Shown here one piece after another: positions 15,823-24,580 of a stretch of 64,000 nt of DNA (the stretch's first letter is position 1; every line of letters begins with the position of its first letter). Source of the DNA: CAVRTJ01 sp964507185 (GTDB lineage Bacteria; Acidobacteriota; UBA4820; DSQY01); contig CAZDOY010000002.1 in NCBI GenBank assembly GCA_964507185.1, forward strand, positions 1-64,000, given 5' to 3'. A program made the position numbers and the translations under genes. Below the pieces are notes generated by a model. It was not told where the DNA came from. It worked only from the letters and a program-made list of their open reading frames with translations, and did not search any database.

Positions 15823-17538
15823 TCATGCGCGCATGGCATCCCAGATGAGGCCGGGAAGCTTCAACACAGACGGCGAAGCCTCGAACGCCACCAGCTTTCT
15901 GCCCATCTCCGGAAGAGTCCTGTGGCTGGGAAAAACGAGGGGCTTCGGCCTCTGGCGGAAGGGCCCGCGGATAACGGTCTTCTGGGGGTTCGGAATCATG
16001 AGGTAATTATGGACCGTACCGTGCCCCGACTGGATGTCGGTCGGCGGGTGGCCGGGGATAGCTCCCCATGAGCCTGCCATGGTAACGAAATTCAAAGTGC
16101 CCCAGAGGTTAACACCCACCGTGCCGTAGCGAAGGTCGCCCACGGCTCGTTCGACAGCTGCTGCAACGCGCGCGTCCTTGAGCGATTTCGGATGCACAAG
16201 GAGTGTGCAGGTGAGTGTTCCCCAGAGAGTGTCGTTTGCAAAACGGACCGCACGGTCGATAAAGCCGGGAACGTCCGGGGCCGCTATGGCCGTTTCGGAG
16301 AAGAGGGAACAGAAGGGCTCTTTCCGAAAGCAGATATCGTCCGTCTTTTCGGGATCGAGTCCCGTGATCAGGGTCCAGGGCAGGGAGCCCTCAGGGGGAT
16401 CGCCCATGCGCTCGGCCTCGGGGTGGGCCTCCATGAACATGCGGTAAACGGCCTCTGCGCCCGGGTAGTAGGCGGGGCGCGGCGGCGTCCGCCCCAGCAC
16501 GTCTCTGAGGCCGTCCAGCAGCTGATTTCTAAGACCCCAGCCGGCATGTTGAATGATGACGCGGGTGGTCAGGCAGTTGAATCCCGCATTAAGGACAAGC
16601 ATTCCGGCGAGGTGTTCGGCCTGGTAGGCCACGTCGGAGGGGCTCCAGGGGCCGGGGACGACGATCGTCGGCGAGACGTTTCCCAGCTCGCATGTGAACG
16701 GCTTCGAGAGGAGCGGCCGGTTGGCCTTCTTGTTTTCAATCCCCGCATCGCCGCTGCCGAACACGATGGCATCGTACGTCCTGTCTGATCCCGTCAGGTG
16801 GAGCTCGTCGACGCGGCTTTCCCCGGCCAAGAAGCTTCCCTCCTTCGCCCCGCCCCGGATGATCTTCAGGAACCTGCCCTCGATGAGCGCGGCCATGCCT
16901 CTTTCAAGCAGGGGCGTGAGGTAGTCTGTGACAGGGTGCGTCTTGTAAATGACGACACACCCCTCGCAGAACATTTTGTCGAGGATGTCGCACGGACCGA
17001 GGATGGAGACGTTCCCGGCACCGAGGACGAGCGCGATTTTTCCCTTGGCGGGCGGGCTCTTGTATAGAACCGCCTGCTCAGAGATGAGCGATTCTTTCGT
17101 AACGCCGGGCTGGATCCAGATCTCGGTGGTCATGGCGGGGTAGAAAATCCTGTCGTAAACCGTCTGCGGAAACACGCGTACGCCCAGCTGACCGTCGCCC
17201 ACTCTGAGGACGGGGCCCGGAATGCGCGGCCGCCCCTTGCGAACGATGTCCCGCAGGCTGTTGCGGAGCATGGCGGCCGCCTTTATCAGGAAGGCGAAGG
17301 TCAGCCATTCTTCCCCTGCGGCCGTGGAACCCGGGGCAACACCCTTTGCCTCTGCCGCCGCTTCGGACCATTCAGTCGCCACGCCCTGCAAATCCGAGAT
17401 CAATCTGTCCAGAATGTCCACTTTCTTCTCTAGCGGAAGCCAGACCCATCTGTCCTTCGAGTATTCGAGTTCCGCGAGTGCCGCCTCCATGGTTTCACGC
17501 GATGTTGCATTGGAATCGGCAGCGTTCTGAACGGTCAT
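15823..17538 (-). CDS. aldehyde dehydrogenase family protein (long form)
   Basis: 571 residues, about 80 longer than ordinary ALDHs. It keeps the core: nucleotide-binding region with VLGAGNVS and LTGSDRTYDAIVFGSG, general base Glu in CELGNVSPTIV, and catalytic Cys in NAGFNCLTTRVI. The extra length is in the N-terminal 60 residues and in insertions around the cofactor region (IPGPVLRVGDGQLGVRVFP). I cannot name the substrate. GGGGAGGGG precedes ATG 17538. It is divergent from nikR with a 181-base shared upstream region. Confidence 0.85.
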   Translation of the reverse strand: MTVQNAADSNATSRETMEAALAELEYSKDRWVWLPLEKKVDILDRLISDLQGVATEWSEAAAEAKGVAPGSTAAGEEWLTFAFLIKAAAMLRNSLRDIVRKGRPRIPGPVLRVGDGQLGVRVFPQTVYDRIFYPAMTTEIWIQPGVTKESLISEQAVLYKSPPAKGKIALVLGAGNVSILGPCDILDKMFCEGCVVIYKTHPVTDYLTPLLERGMAALIEGRFLKIIRGGAKEGSFLAGESRVDELHLTGSDRTYDAIVFGSGDAGIENKKANRPLLSKPFTCELGNVSPTIVVPGPWSPSDVAYQAEHLAGMLVLNAGFNCLTTRVIIQHAGWGLRNQLLDGLRDVLGRTPPRPAYYPGAEAVYRMFMEAHPEAERMGDPPEGSLPWTLITGLDPEKTDDICFRKEPFCSLFSETAIAAPDVPGFIDRAVRFANDTLWGTLTCTLLVHPKSLKDARVAAAVERAVGDLRYGTVGVNLWGTLNFVTMAGSWGAIPGHPPTDIQSGHGTVHNYLMIPNPQKTVIRGPFRQRPKPLVFPSHRTLPEMGRKLVAFEASPSVLKLPGLIWDAMRA

Positions 17539-17719
17539 TCCGCCCCTCCCCGCAAATCATGCTCGAGCAACAGTATTCATTGTACTGAAAATAGGTTTTT
17601 GCTCGCGCGAAAGCAAGAGGAGCACCTAAGACGGAACCGGGGGGCGTTGGCAGGGGGGAGAAATGGACGTTGCTCGCAAAAGATGCTACTATTTACGAAA
17701 AGATGGCACGGAGGGTGTT

Positions 17720-18139
17720 ATGCCGAAACTGGAGAGATTCGGGGTATCCATGGAGGACGAACTCCTGATGCGCTTCGACGCGCTCATCGAGGAGCGGGGC
17801 TATGCATCCAGGTCAGAGGCCATACGAGATCTCGTCCGGCAGGAACTCGTCAAGGAAGAATGGTCCGAGCCCAATACGGACGTGGTCGGAACCGTGAACC
17901 TCGTTTACGAGCATCACGTCCACGACCTCTCCGACAAGCTGGCCGATGTCCAGCATCAGTACCATGACTTGATTATTTGTAACACGCACGTGCACATGGA
18001 TGCCCACAACTGCCTCGAAGTCATCATCGTGAGGGGCCCGAACCAACGGGTCAAGACGATCGCCAACACGCTCATCAGCACCCGGGGCGTGAAGCACGGG
18101 CAACTCGTGAGTACGACGACGGGCAAAAAGGTGCTCTGA
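17720..18139 (+). CDS. nikR: nickel-responsive regulator NikR
   Basis: A 139-residue NikR: N-terminal ribbon-helix-helix (KLERFGVSMEDELLMRFDALIEERGYASRSEAIRDLVR) and C-terminal ACT-like tetramerisation domain with the Ni ligands, including H in YEHHVHDL, the HVHMD run and C in HNCLEVI. Represses nickel uptake genes when Ni2+ is replete. ATG 17720 follows GGAGGG; a longer frame from 17663 lacks family similarity. It heads the nickel cluster, 28 bases upstream of an outer-membrane protein gene and the nikMNQO transporter, so it very likely controls itself and that operon. Confidence 0.95.
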   Translation: MPKLERFGVSMEDELLMRFDALIEERGYASRSEAIRDLVRQELVKEEWSEPNTDVVGTVNLVYEHHVHDLSDKLADVQHQYHDLIICNTHVHMDAHNCLEVIIVRGPNQRVKTIANTLISTRGVKHGQLVSTTTGKKVL

Positions 18140-18167
18140 GGACGTGAGTGCCGAAGGAGGGGGGATC

Positions 18168-18863
18168 ATGGATGGTGGTCGCGCGAGCGATTTCGTCGGG
18201 ATATTTCGCCGGAGGCTCCTTTGCGCAGGACTCTTCACGCTTTTCCTGCTCGTCGGTGCCGAGGGCGATCGCGCCTGCTACAGCGGGCTGTGTCTCATAC
18301 CGACGACGGATACGGTTGCCAGGAAGTATTTCAGCTTCGAATTCCAGGTGGACGGAACGGTAAGAAGACTCACCGCGGATTCGTACATATTCAATGTCCA
18401 GTTCGGCCTGACGGACCGGCTCGAAGCCGGCGTGGATTTCGATTTCAGCGAGGAAGCCGAACACCGGGCGTACTTCAACTTCAAGTGGGTTGCACTGGAA
18501 GGAAAAAATGACGAGTGGGCGGTGGCCGTGGGCGTCCAGGCCATGGATTCGCGCGTGAGAAAGCAGGGGCCCTATGTAGTAGCAATGAAGGACTTCCGGC
18601 TTTTCAGGGGGCACCTTGGGGCCATGTACGTCGAAGGGGCCACTCACCTGATAGCAGGCGTGGACAGAGGGCTGACCGAGCGGCTTACGGTCATGGCCGA
18701 CTACATCGCCGGAAGGCAGAACTATTCGTCCGCAGGCATCGACTGGGTCTTCCGGGAAAACGTAGAAGTCCTCGCGGGCGTGCTCCTCCCCAATAACGGT
18801 GAAGGAGGCACACGTTATACCGTTCACCTTGTTATCAGCGGGCCGCTTCGGTTCCATCGCTGA
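18168..18863 (+). CDS. putative outer-membrane beta-barrel protein of nickel cluster
   Basis: A 231-residue exported protein. Residues 1-37 are a signal peptide (basic FRRRLLCAGLFTLFLLVGA, cleavage near GAEG-D). The mature part alternates polar and hydrophobic residues in short strands with aromatic ends (YFSFEFQVDG, IFNVQFGLTDRLEAGVDFDF, HRAYFNFKWVAL, NVEVLAGVLLPN, YTVHLVISGPLRF), the look of an 8- to 12-stranded barrel. I do not recognise a named family. It is located between nikR and nikMN with short spacing, so a role in passage of nickel, or a nickel chelate, across the outer membrane is inferred from context. AAGGAGG precedes ATG 18168. Confidence 0.7.
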   Translation: MDGGRASDFVGIFRRRLLCAGLFTLFLLVGAEGDRACYSGLCLIPTTDTVARKYFSFEFQVDGTVRRLTADSYIFNVQFGLTDRLEAGVDFDFSEEAEHRAYFNFKWVALEGKNDEWAVAVGVQAMDSRVRKQGPYVVAMKDFRLFRGHLGAMYVEGATHLIAGVDRGLTERLTVMADYIAGRQNYSSAGIDWVFRENVEVLAGVLLPNNGEGGTRYTVHLVISGPLRFHR

Positions 18864-18879
18864 AAGAGGAGGAGGCGAT

Positions 18880-19932
18880 ATGCACATTCCCGACGGCTAC
18901 CTCGGTCCCGCCACCTACGGTGGCGCCTTCGCCCTGATGATCCCGATCTGGGCCTATGCCTCCTCGCGCGTCAAAAAGACACTCAGGATCAGGCAGGTCC
19001 CCGTTCTTGCCATGGCCGCGGCATTCAGCTTTCTTGTGATGATGTTCAACGTTCCGATTCCTGGAGGCACAAGCGGCCACGCCGTGGGATCGGTCCTCAT
19101 CGCCATCCTCATGGGGCCGTGGGCCGCGGTGGTAGCCGAGTCGCTGGTGCTGGTCGTCCAGGCCCTCGTCTTCGGAGATGGCGGCATAACGGCGATAGGT
19201 GCAAACTGCCTCACAATGGCCGTGATCATGCCCTTTGCGGGGTGGTGGGTGTTCCGCGCGCTCGCGGGAAGCGCCCCCCTCGGAACGCGAAGGCGCTGGC
19301 TCGCGGCGTCCCTTGCCGGGTACGTGGGATTGAACGCAGCTGCGCTTGCAGCAGGGGTTCTCTTCGGAATTCAACCCGTTCTGGCGCGAGACGCCGCCGG
19401 CCATGCTCTGTATTCCCCCTTTGGTCTGACCATAGCGGTGCCCGCGATGCTCATCGAGCACCTTTTGGTTTTCGGCTTCGTGGAAGCTGCCGTGACGGGA
19501 TTTGCAGTGGCATACCTGGATAGAACAGAGCCCCAGGTGTACCGGAGTTACGGGCCCGGTGCCGTGGCTTCGGAGCCGCCGGCGCGCTCCCCGCTTCGAA
19601 AGATTCTCATCGCGTTGGGGGTGCTCGTCCTCTTGACGCCACTCGGCCTTCTTCTCCCGGGTTGGCTCGGTGCTGGGCCGGCCTGGGGCGAGTGGGACGG
19701 GGAGAGCGTGAAGAAGCTCGCGGGATACGTTCCGGCGGGACTCGCGAAACTGGGCGGTCTGTGGCGGGCCCCCATGCCGGATTACGCGCCGCCTGGAGAA
19801 GGCCTGACGGTATGGGGACTGAGTGCCTGGTACATCGTGTCGGGATTGATCGGCGGGGTCATCCTGCTGGGACTTTTTATGGTGTTCAGACGGATTATTG
19901 CGAGGAGGGAGTCCCGTGGCGGCTCTGCCTGA
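18880..19932 (+). CDS. nikM: ECF nickel transporter substrate-binding subunit NikM fused to NikN
   Basis: A 350-residue membrane protein that binds nickel in an ECF-type importer. It starts exactly MHIPDGYLGP; the free N-terminal Met1-His2 pair is a metal ligand set in CbiM/NikM proteins, which fixes the start at ATG 18880 (GGAGG just upstream). Residues 1-220 give the six or seven helices of NikM, including VPIPGGTSGHAVG with the next ligand His. Residues about 240-350 are the NikN-like part: one helix (LIALGVLVLLTPLGLLLP), an extracytoplasmic loop, and a final helix (WYIVSGLIGGVILLGLFMVF). Nickel rather than cobalt specificity is supported by the nearby nikR. Confidence 0.93.
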   Translation: MHIPDGYLGPATYGGAFALMIPIWAYASSRVKKTLRIRQVPVLAMAAAFSFLVMMFNVPIPGGTSGHAVGSVLIAILMGPWAAVVAESLVLVVQALVFGDGGITAIGANCLTMAVIMPFAGWWVFRALAGSAPLGTRRRWLAASLAGYVGLNAAALAAGVLFGIQPVLARDAAGHALYSPFGLTIAVPAMLIEHLLVFGFVEAAVTGFAVAYLDRTEPQVYRSYGPGAVASEPPARSPLRKILIALGVLVLLTPLGLLLPGWLGAGPAWGEWDGESVKKLAGYVPAGLAKLGGLWRAPMPDYAPPGEGLTVWGLSAWYIVSGLIGGVILLGLFMVFRRIIARRESRGGSA

Positions 19933-20866
19933 GTGGCTCATGGAAGACATGGAGCCGACCGGAGACCCGGCGTGGAAACGTGCCTCGAAAACCGCGAGGC
20001 GCGGACTCGGCAAGGGCCTGCGAAAGTCGATTGCTGGATTCGGTCGCACCCTGGGATTGAGCCTCTCCGACAGGTCGATAGCAGAAAAGAGAGGCCTCCT
20101 CCAGGCATTCGATCCGCGCGCGAAGGTGCTAGGCATCGTGGCCCTTGTCGTCGCGGTCAGCGTGCAGGAATCGATTGCCGTGCTCAGTCTGGTGTGCGTG
20201 GCCTGCCTGGCTCTGGCCCTGGCCTCGCGCGTTCCAGCCGGGCGCTTTGCGGGCGTGATGCTGGCTGCGCCCCTCTTTTCGGTGCTCGTCATCGCTCCCG
20301 CCGTCCTGAACGTGGTGTCCGGGGGGCGGCCGGTTCTGGAAATATGGCCTCTGCCCCTCGACGCGCTACCGGCGTGGATGGCCGCAGGTCCGCACATCGC
20401 CGTGACGGACGCAGGCCTCCTGATTGCCTCGCGCTTCGTGCTGAGGACCAGCGCATGTGTGACCCTCGCCGTCCTTCTTACGGCTACGACGGGAGCCCCG
20501 AAGCTCTTCAGGGGGCTCCGGGCCGTGGGAGTGCCGCGCGTCTTCGTCATGATCCTGGCCATGATGGAGCGCTATCTGGAGGTCCTCGTGCGAGCGGCCC
20601 AGGAAATACACATGGCCAAGATGAGTCGTTCGGTCTCACAGGAGGCTCCGGGAAGGGAACGCGCCTGGGTGGCGGCCGGAATCGGAGCCATGTTCAGGCG
20701 GGCCCGATCTCTCGGAGATAGGGTCTATGACGCCATGATATCCAGGGGTTACACGGGGGAACCGCACACCTGGGAGCGGCTCCGCTGGAGGCCGAAGGAC
20801 GCGGTATTCGTCGTATCGTCGGTGGGGCTTGCCGCGCTCCTGGTAATTGTCCGCAGAGGCATCTGA
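19916..20866 (+). CDS. nikQ: ECF transporter transmembrane (T) subunit NikQ
   Basis: A 316-residue CbiQ-type coupling protein linking NikMN to the ATPase. About 75 residues of hydrophilic N-terminus precede five or so membrane helices; the coupling-helix signature AMISRGYTGE (A-x-x-x-RG type) is near residue 280. Start GTG 19916 overlaps the end of nikMN by 17 bases and has AGGAGGG seven bases upstream, so the two are translationally linked. The long charged N-terminus is more than most CbiQ proteins have. Confidence 0.92.
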   Translation: MAALPEWLMEDMEPTGDPAWKRASKTARRGLGKGLRKSIAGFGRTLGLSLSDRSIAEKRGLLQAFDPRAKVLGIVALVVAVSVQESIAVLSLVCVACLALALASRVPAGRFAGVMLAAPLFSVLVIAPAVLNVVSGGRPVLEIWPLPLDALPAWMAAGPHIAVTDAGLLIASRFVLRTSACVTLAVLLTATTGAPKLFRGLRAVGVPRVFVMILAMMERYLEVLVRAAQEIHMAKMSRSVSQEAPGRERAWVAAGIGAMFRRARSLGDRVYDAMISRGYTGEPHTWERLRWRPKDAVFVVSSVGLAALLVIVRRGI

Positions 20867-20880
20867 ATCGGAGGCGGAGG

Positions 20881-21729
20881 ATGGACCGTGTTTTCGACGT
20901 GGAACAGGCTTCCTTCAGGTATCCCGGCGCGGAGACGTGCCTAGAAGACATCACGTTCAGCGTGCGGAGAGGGGAACGGGTCGCACTCGCGGGAGCCAAT
21001 GGGAGCGGCAAGACAACACTTCTCCACATTCTCGACGGCCTCCTGTTTCCGACCTGCGGCCGCGTTCTCTTCATGGGGAAGCCTCTCACGGAGGAAGCAC
21101 TCGAAAGGGGAGCGTTTGGGGCGCAGTTCAGGAAGAGCGTGGGACTGCTCTTCCAAAATTCCGACGTGCAGCTGTTCTGCCCGACCGTCGAGGAGGAGCT
21201 TGCCTTCGGGCCCCTGCAGACTCGCATGCCGAGGGAAGACATATCCCAACGCATCAAGGACACGGCGGAACTCCTGGGCATAGGAGGGCTCCTGGCGCGG
21301 TCGCCACAGCAACTGAGCACCGGCGAGAAGAAGAGCGTGGCTCTGGCATCCCTGCTCACCATGGCTCCCAGCGTGCTCCTGCTGGACGAGCCGACGGCGG
21401 GACTGGATCCGAGGAGCCAGTCGCGGCTGGTGGACCTCCTCGAAGAGCTTAACGCCGCAGGGCTGACCCTCGTCTTCGCGACGCACGACCTCGTGCTCCT
21501 GCCGCACCTTGCGGACAGACTCATAGTCGTGGGCGAAGACCATCGGATCGCCGCGGACTCGGACGTCGCCGCCATCCTCCACGACGAAGCCCTCCTCGAA
21601 TCGGTGAATCTCATCCACGAACACAGGCACCGGCACGGTTCCCTGGTTCACAGCCACCCGCACCGCCACGCCGCCGGGCACGGGCACGAACACGGCGACG
21701 GGGGTCCCGGTCACGTGCACGACCATTAG
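20881..21729 (+). CDS. nikO: ECF transporter ATP-binding subunit NikO with His-rich tail
   Basis: A 282-residue ABC ATPase. Walker A GANGSGKTT (residues 38-46), Q-loop LLFQNSDVQLF, signature LSTGEKK (145-151), Walker B VLLLDEPTAGLD and H-loop ATHD. It energises Ni2+ import by NikMNQ. Residues 246-282 contain 14 histidines in 37 positions (HEHRHRH, HSHPHRH, HGHEH, HVHDH), a probable cytoplasmic Ni2+ buffer at the exit of the transporter. Starts 14 bases after nikQ with GGAGGCGGAGG. Confidence 0.94.
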   Translation: MDRVFDVEQASFRYPGAETCLEDITFSVRRGERVALAGANGSGKTTLLHILDGLLFPTCGRVLFMGKPLTEEALERGAFGAQFRKSVGLLFQNSDVQLFCPTVEEELAFGPLQTRMPREDISQRIKDTAELLGIGGLLARSPQQLSTGEKKSVALASLLTMAPSVLLLDEPTAGLDPRSQSRLVDLLEELNAAGLTLVFATHDLVLLPHLADRLIVVGEDHRIAADSDVAAILHDEALLESVNLIHEHRHRHGSLVHSHPHRHAAGHGHEHGDGGPGHVHDH

Positions 21730-21784
21730 CAGGCCGCAGGGGTTCGCGCGCACGGCGGGTTGAAAAAAGTAAAGGCGGAATTCA

Positions 21785-21955
21785 TACTGGACCCGTCTCC
21801 GACCCGTCGGGCCTAAGGCGGCTGCGCCACGGCGCGGCGGGCGGCGGGCGGAGCCGGTCGAAGGCTCCCAGCCCCGAGGGTCGCGCGGGAAACGGCGCGG
21901 CCTCCCCTCTTGGAAAGGAGATGCCCGTGGCCGAGCCGTCGACCTGCTCGATAAT
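21785..21955 (+). promoter_or_regulatory. structured leader of moaA, possible Moco-type riboswitch
   Basis: The 270 bases between nikO and moaA are GC-rich and contain nested inverted repeats, for example GGAGCC/GGCTCC around 21851-21869, then GGGAAACGGCGCGGCCTCCCC and CTCC/GGAG just beyond. A GGCCTCCC element followed by a small hairpin recalls the molybdenum-cofactor riboswitch that precedes many moaA genes, but I cannot verify the consensus by eye, so this is a low-confidence assignment. Confidence 0.28.
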
Positions 21956-21999
21956 ACATAAAAGAAATGCCAAGCCTATCCCTCGCGTGGAGGTGGGCC

Positions 22000-22965
22000 T
22001 TGTCTGTCGCTGAGCACGTGCCCGGCGCTACCCTGCGCCTTTCGGTGACGGACCGGTGCAACCTGCGATGCCGCTACTGCATGCCCGCCCGGGGCGTCGC
22101 ATTCGTTCCGCACCGCGATCTGCCAACCCTCGAAGACCTTCGCGAGGCTGTCGCATGGCTTGCCGAGAGGCTGGGCGTCGATCGGGTGAAGATCACCGGG
22201 GGCGAACCGCTCGCGAGGCGGGGACTGCCCTGGCTGGTCGATGGGCTGCGCCGCATTCCAGAACTCCTGGAGGTTTCCATGACCACGAATGCGACGCTGC
22301 TAGCGAGATGGGCGGGCGTTCTGAAGAATGCGGGACTCATGCGCGTGAACGTTTCGCTGGACTCTTTGGATTCCCGGCGTTTTCATGAGGTCACGAGGGG
22401 CGGCAGGGTCGAGGATGCCCTCAGGGGGATCGACGCCGCATTGGAAGCCGGGCTTTATCCCATCAAGATCAATTCCGTGCTGAGAAGCAGTTCCTGGGAG
22501 GAGGACGTGCCGTCACTGCTTGACTACGCCGCAGGAAGAGGTCTTGAGGTGCGCTTCATAGAACTCATGAGGACCGGAACGGAAGCGGCATGGGCCAACG
22601 GGGAATACGTTTCGGCGGAGGCCATCAGGAACTCCCTGGGCCTTGGCGGCACGGATTGGAGCAGGATACCGGGACAGGTTGCTCCGGCCCGCACGGGATG
22701 TATTGCCTGGAAGGGGAAATCTCTGCAGGTGGGATGGATCACCCCCGTATCGCACGCTTTCTGTTCATCCTGCAACAGGCTCAGGCTCGACGCTCGAGGC
22801 AGGATAAGGCGCTGCCTGATGGACCCGGCCCCCATGCCGCTGGTCGGAGCTCTCAAACGAGATCCCGCGGAGGTTGTGGAGAAGAAACTGCGCAGCTACC
22901 TCGCGGGAAAACGCCCGCCGCAGAGCATGGACACGCATACTTTCATGAACCGCATCGGGGGATAG
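22000..22965 (+). CDS. moaA: GTP 3',8-cyclase MoaA
   Basis: Radical SAM enzyme for the first step of molybdopterin synthesis. Cys20, Cys24 and Cys27 (CNLRCRYC) bind the SAM cluster; the C-terminal cluster is held by FCSSCNRLRL and RRCLMD; the protein ends in GG (MNRIGG), the tail needed by MoaA. Start chosen as TTG 22000: GGAGGTG lies six bases upstream and the resulting N-terminus is of normal MoaA length, with about 19 residues before the first Cys. The ATG at 21967 has no ribosome site and would add 11 residues. It makes 321 residues. Partner genes moaD and moaE are 35 kb away in this window. Confidence 0.95.
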   Translation: MSVAEHVPGATLRLSVTDRCNLRCRYCMPARGVAFVPHRDLPTLEDLREAVAWLAERLGVDRVKITGGEPLARRGLPWLVDGLRRIPELLEVSMTTNATLLARWAGVLKNAGLMRVNVSLDSLDSRRFHEVTRGGRVEDALRGIDAALEAGLYPIKINSVLRSSSWEEDVPSLLDYAAGRGLEVRFIELMRTGTEAAWANGEYVSAEAIRNSLGLGGTDWSRIPGQVAPARTGCIAWKGKSLQVGWITPVSHAFCSSCNRLRLDARGRIRRCLMDPAPMPLVGALKRDPAEVVEKKLRSYLAGKRPPQSMDTHTFMNRIGG

Positions 22966-23093
22966 GCGACCTGACGGACCTTGTCCTCTTGCTTTATAGC
23001 CTCTAAGATGGTCCTTGTGACAAACACAAATCGGGTCCGCCGAGAACCAGCACCCGTCATGGCGGACAGTTAAAATCATTACGTGGAGGTTCC

Positions 23094-24413
23094 ATGAACA
23101 TGGAATCGTTGGGTATCGCCGGTCGCCACAGGGAGAGTTGCGAACTCCGAAACGGGTTGCTCCAGCCCTGGGCGGTCCGCTGTGAGGGAGCCATCGCGCA
23201 CGAGTACGAAGCCGTCCATCCGGCGAACAGGACCTACTTCCAGCAGGACAGGGACAGGCTGCTTCACTCGGAGGCCTTCCGCAGACTGGGATACAAAACG
23301 CAGGTCTTTGTCGTTCACGAAGGAGACTTCTACAGGACGCGTCTCACACACACCATGGAGGTTTCGCAGGTGGCGCGAGGCATCGCCTGCGCGCTGGGGC
23401 TCAACGAGGACCTCTGCGAAGCCGTCGCCTACGCACATGATCTGGGGCACCCGCCGTTCGGACACAGGGGAGAAGCAGCGCTGGACCGTTTCTTCGGCGA
23501 TATCCTCGAAGAGAAGCTGGGCGTGCGCAGGCCGCAGGGAGGCAAGGCGTTCGAACAGAATTACCAGTCCTACAGAATCGTAAGCAACCTGGAACGCCGA
23601 TATCCGCGTTTCCCGGGGTTGAACCTCACCCGGGAAACGTTGCACGGCATCCTGAATCACCACACCGCCTTCGACGAGCCCGTCCTGCCTTATCCGCTGG
23701 TTCTCCAGGACGAAGCGGATACGGAACGAGTCAGAGCAGGGTATTTCGACACGGCCGGGTGCTCGGCCGAAGCGCAGGTCGTCAACGTGGCCGACCAGGT
23801 GGCCTGGGTCACGCACGATCTGGAGGACGCGCTGCGAGTAAGGTTCCTGAGTGTGGAAGAACTGCGGGACCTCCCCATCGGACTTCTCCGCACCGCCTGG
23901 GAGAGGGCCAGCGAAGGTGCGAGCGGCTGGGAGAAGAACAGGATCCTGTGGGGCAGACTGCTCGTTAGGAACATGATCGACGTACTGATCAACGACGTTG
24001 TCACGGTATCCGAACCGAGGCTGAAGTGCTTTCGAGACGCCGTCGAGATAAAGGCAACCAGAGATCCTGCGGTGGACTTTTCCACAGAGATGGGGAACTC
24101 CGTCAAGGCTTTGCGGGAGTTTCTCTACAGCAGGGTATACACGCATCCCGTCGTCGAACGTATGTCCGCAAAGGCGGAGGGCATCCTCGAACGCCTCTTC
24201 GAAAGTCTGACCAGGGATCTGCTGGTGCAGGGAGGCAAGTCGATAAGACTCCTTCCTCACAACACGCGCGAGCGCGTTGACTCGACGCCGAGTCCCATCG
24301 GCAAACTCCAGGTGGTCGTCGATTTTCTTGCCGGCATGACGGACAGGTTTGCGACCGAATTTTACCGCGTGCTCTACGAACCGGACGAGAAAGGCATTAC
24401 CAGCCTTTATTGA
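23094..24413 (+). CDS. dgt: dGTPase-like HD-domain triphosphohydrolase
   Basis: A 439-residue HD-superfamily enzyme of the deoxyguanosinetriphosphate triphosphohydrolase family, cleaving dNTPs to deoxynucleosides and triphosphate. Motifs: RDRLLHSEAFRRLGYKTQVF, RLTHTMEVSQVARGIA, AYAHDLGHPPFGHRGE (metal-binding HD), and a later NHHTAFDE with ADQVAWVTHDLEDAL. Length and order fit the dgt group found outside enterobacteria. ATG 23094 is four bases after GGAGG; a second ATG two codons on is possible. Downstream is the tRNA-Ala gene, apparently separately transcribed. Confidence 0.92.
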   Translation: MNMESLGIAGRHRESCELRNGLLQPWAVRCEGAIAHEYEAVHPANRTYFQQDRDRLLHSEAFRRLGYKTQVFVVHEGDFYRTRLTHTMEVSQVARGIACALGLNEDLCEAVAYAHDLGHPPFGHRGEAALDRFFGDILEEKLGVRRPQGGKAFEQNYQSYRIVSNLERRYPRFPGLNLTRETLHGILNHHTAFDEPVLPYPLVLQDEADTERVRAGYFDTAGCSAEAQVVNVADQVAWVTHDLEDALRVRFLSVEELRDLPIGLLRTAWERASEGASGWEKNRILWGRLLVRNMIDVLINDVVTVSEPRLKCFRDAVEIKATRDPAVDFSTEMGNSVKALREFLYSRVYTHPVVERMSAKAEGILERLFESLTRDLLVQGGKSIRLLPHNTRERVDSTPSPIGKLQVVVDFLAGMTDRFATEFYRVLYEPDEKGITSLY

Positions 24414-24539
24414 ACTGCCCTCCTCGTCGGCACCGGGCAGTCGATAGGCGGAAGGAGGTCTTTGATTTCTCGCGCACAGGGCGCCACGGGCCGACACAAC
24501 CTCGTTCGCCTTTCGCTCGCTGATCGCCGGGAGTGCGGC

Positions 24540-24569
24540 TTGACCGCAGCAGGGCTTTTGCCCTATACT
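24540..24569 (+). promoter_or_regulatory. sigma-70 promoter of tRNA-Ala
   Basis: TTGACC (24540-24545), 18-base spacer, TATACT (24564-24569); the tRNA 5' end is 11 bases further on. A strong stable-RNA promoter located in the gap after the dGTPase gene. Confidence 0.7.
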
Positions 24570-24580
24570 AACGGTCTGGT

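Noticed and set aside
17539..17719. NikR operator in the nikR upstream region
   Set aside because: A short dyad-like AT-rich segment (GTATTCATTGTACTGAAAATAG) is present but does not match a NikR palindrome clearly enough to call.
18835..20562. A 575-residue open frame opposite nikMN and nikQ
   Set aside because: Low-complexity Arg/His/Pro-rich translation typical of the antisense of GC-rich membrane genes.
23079..24497. A 472-residue frame opposite the dGTPase-like gene
   Set aside because: No recognisable domain; the plus-strand HD motifs are complete.
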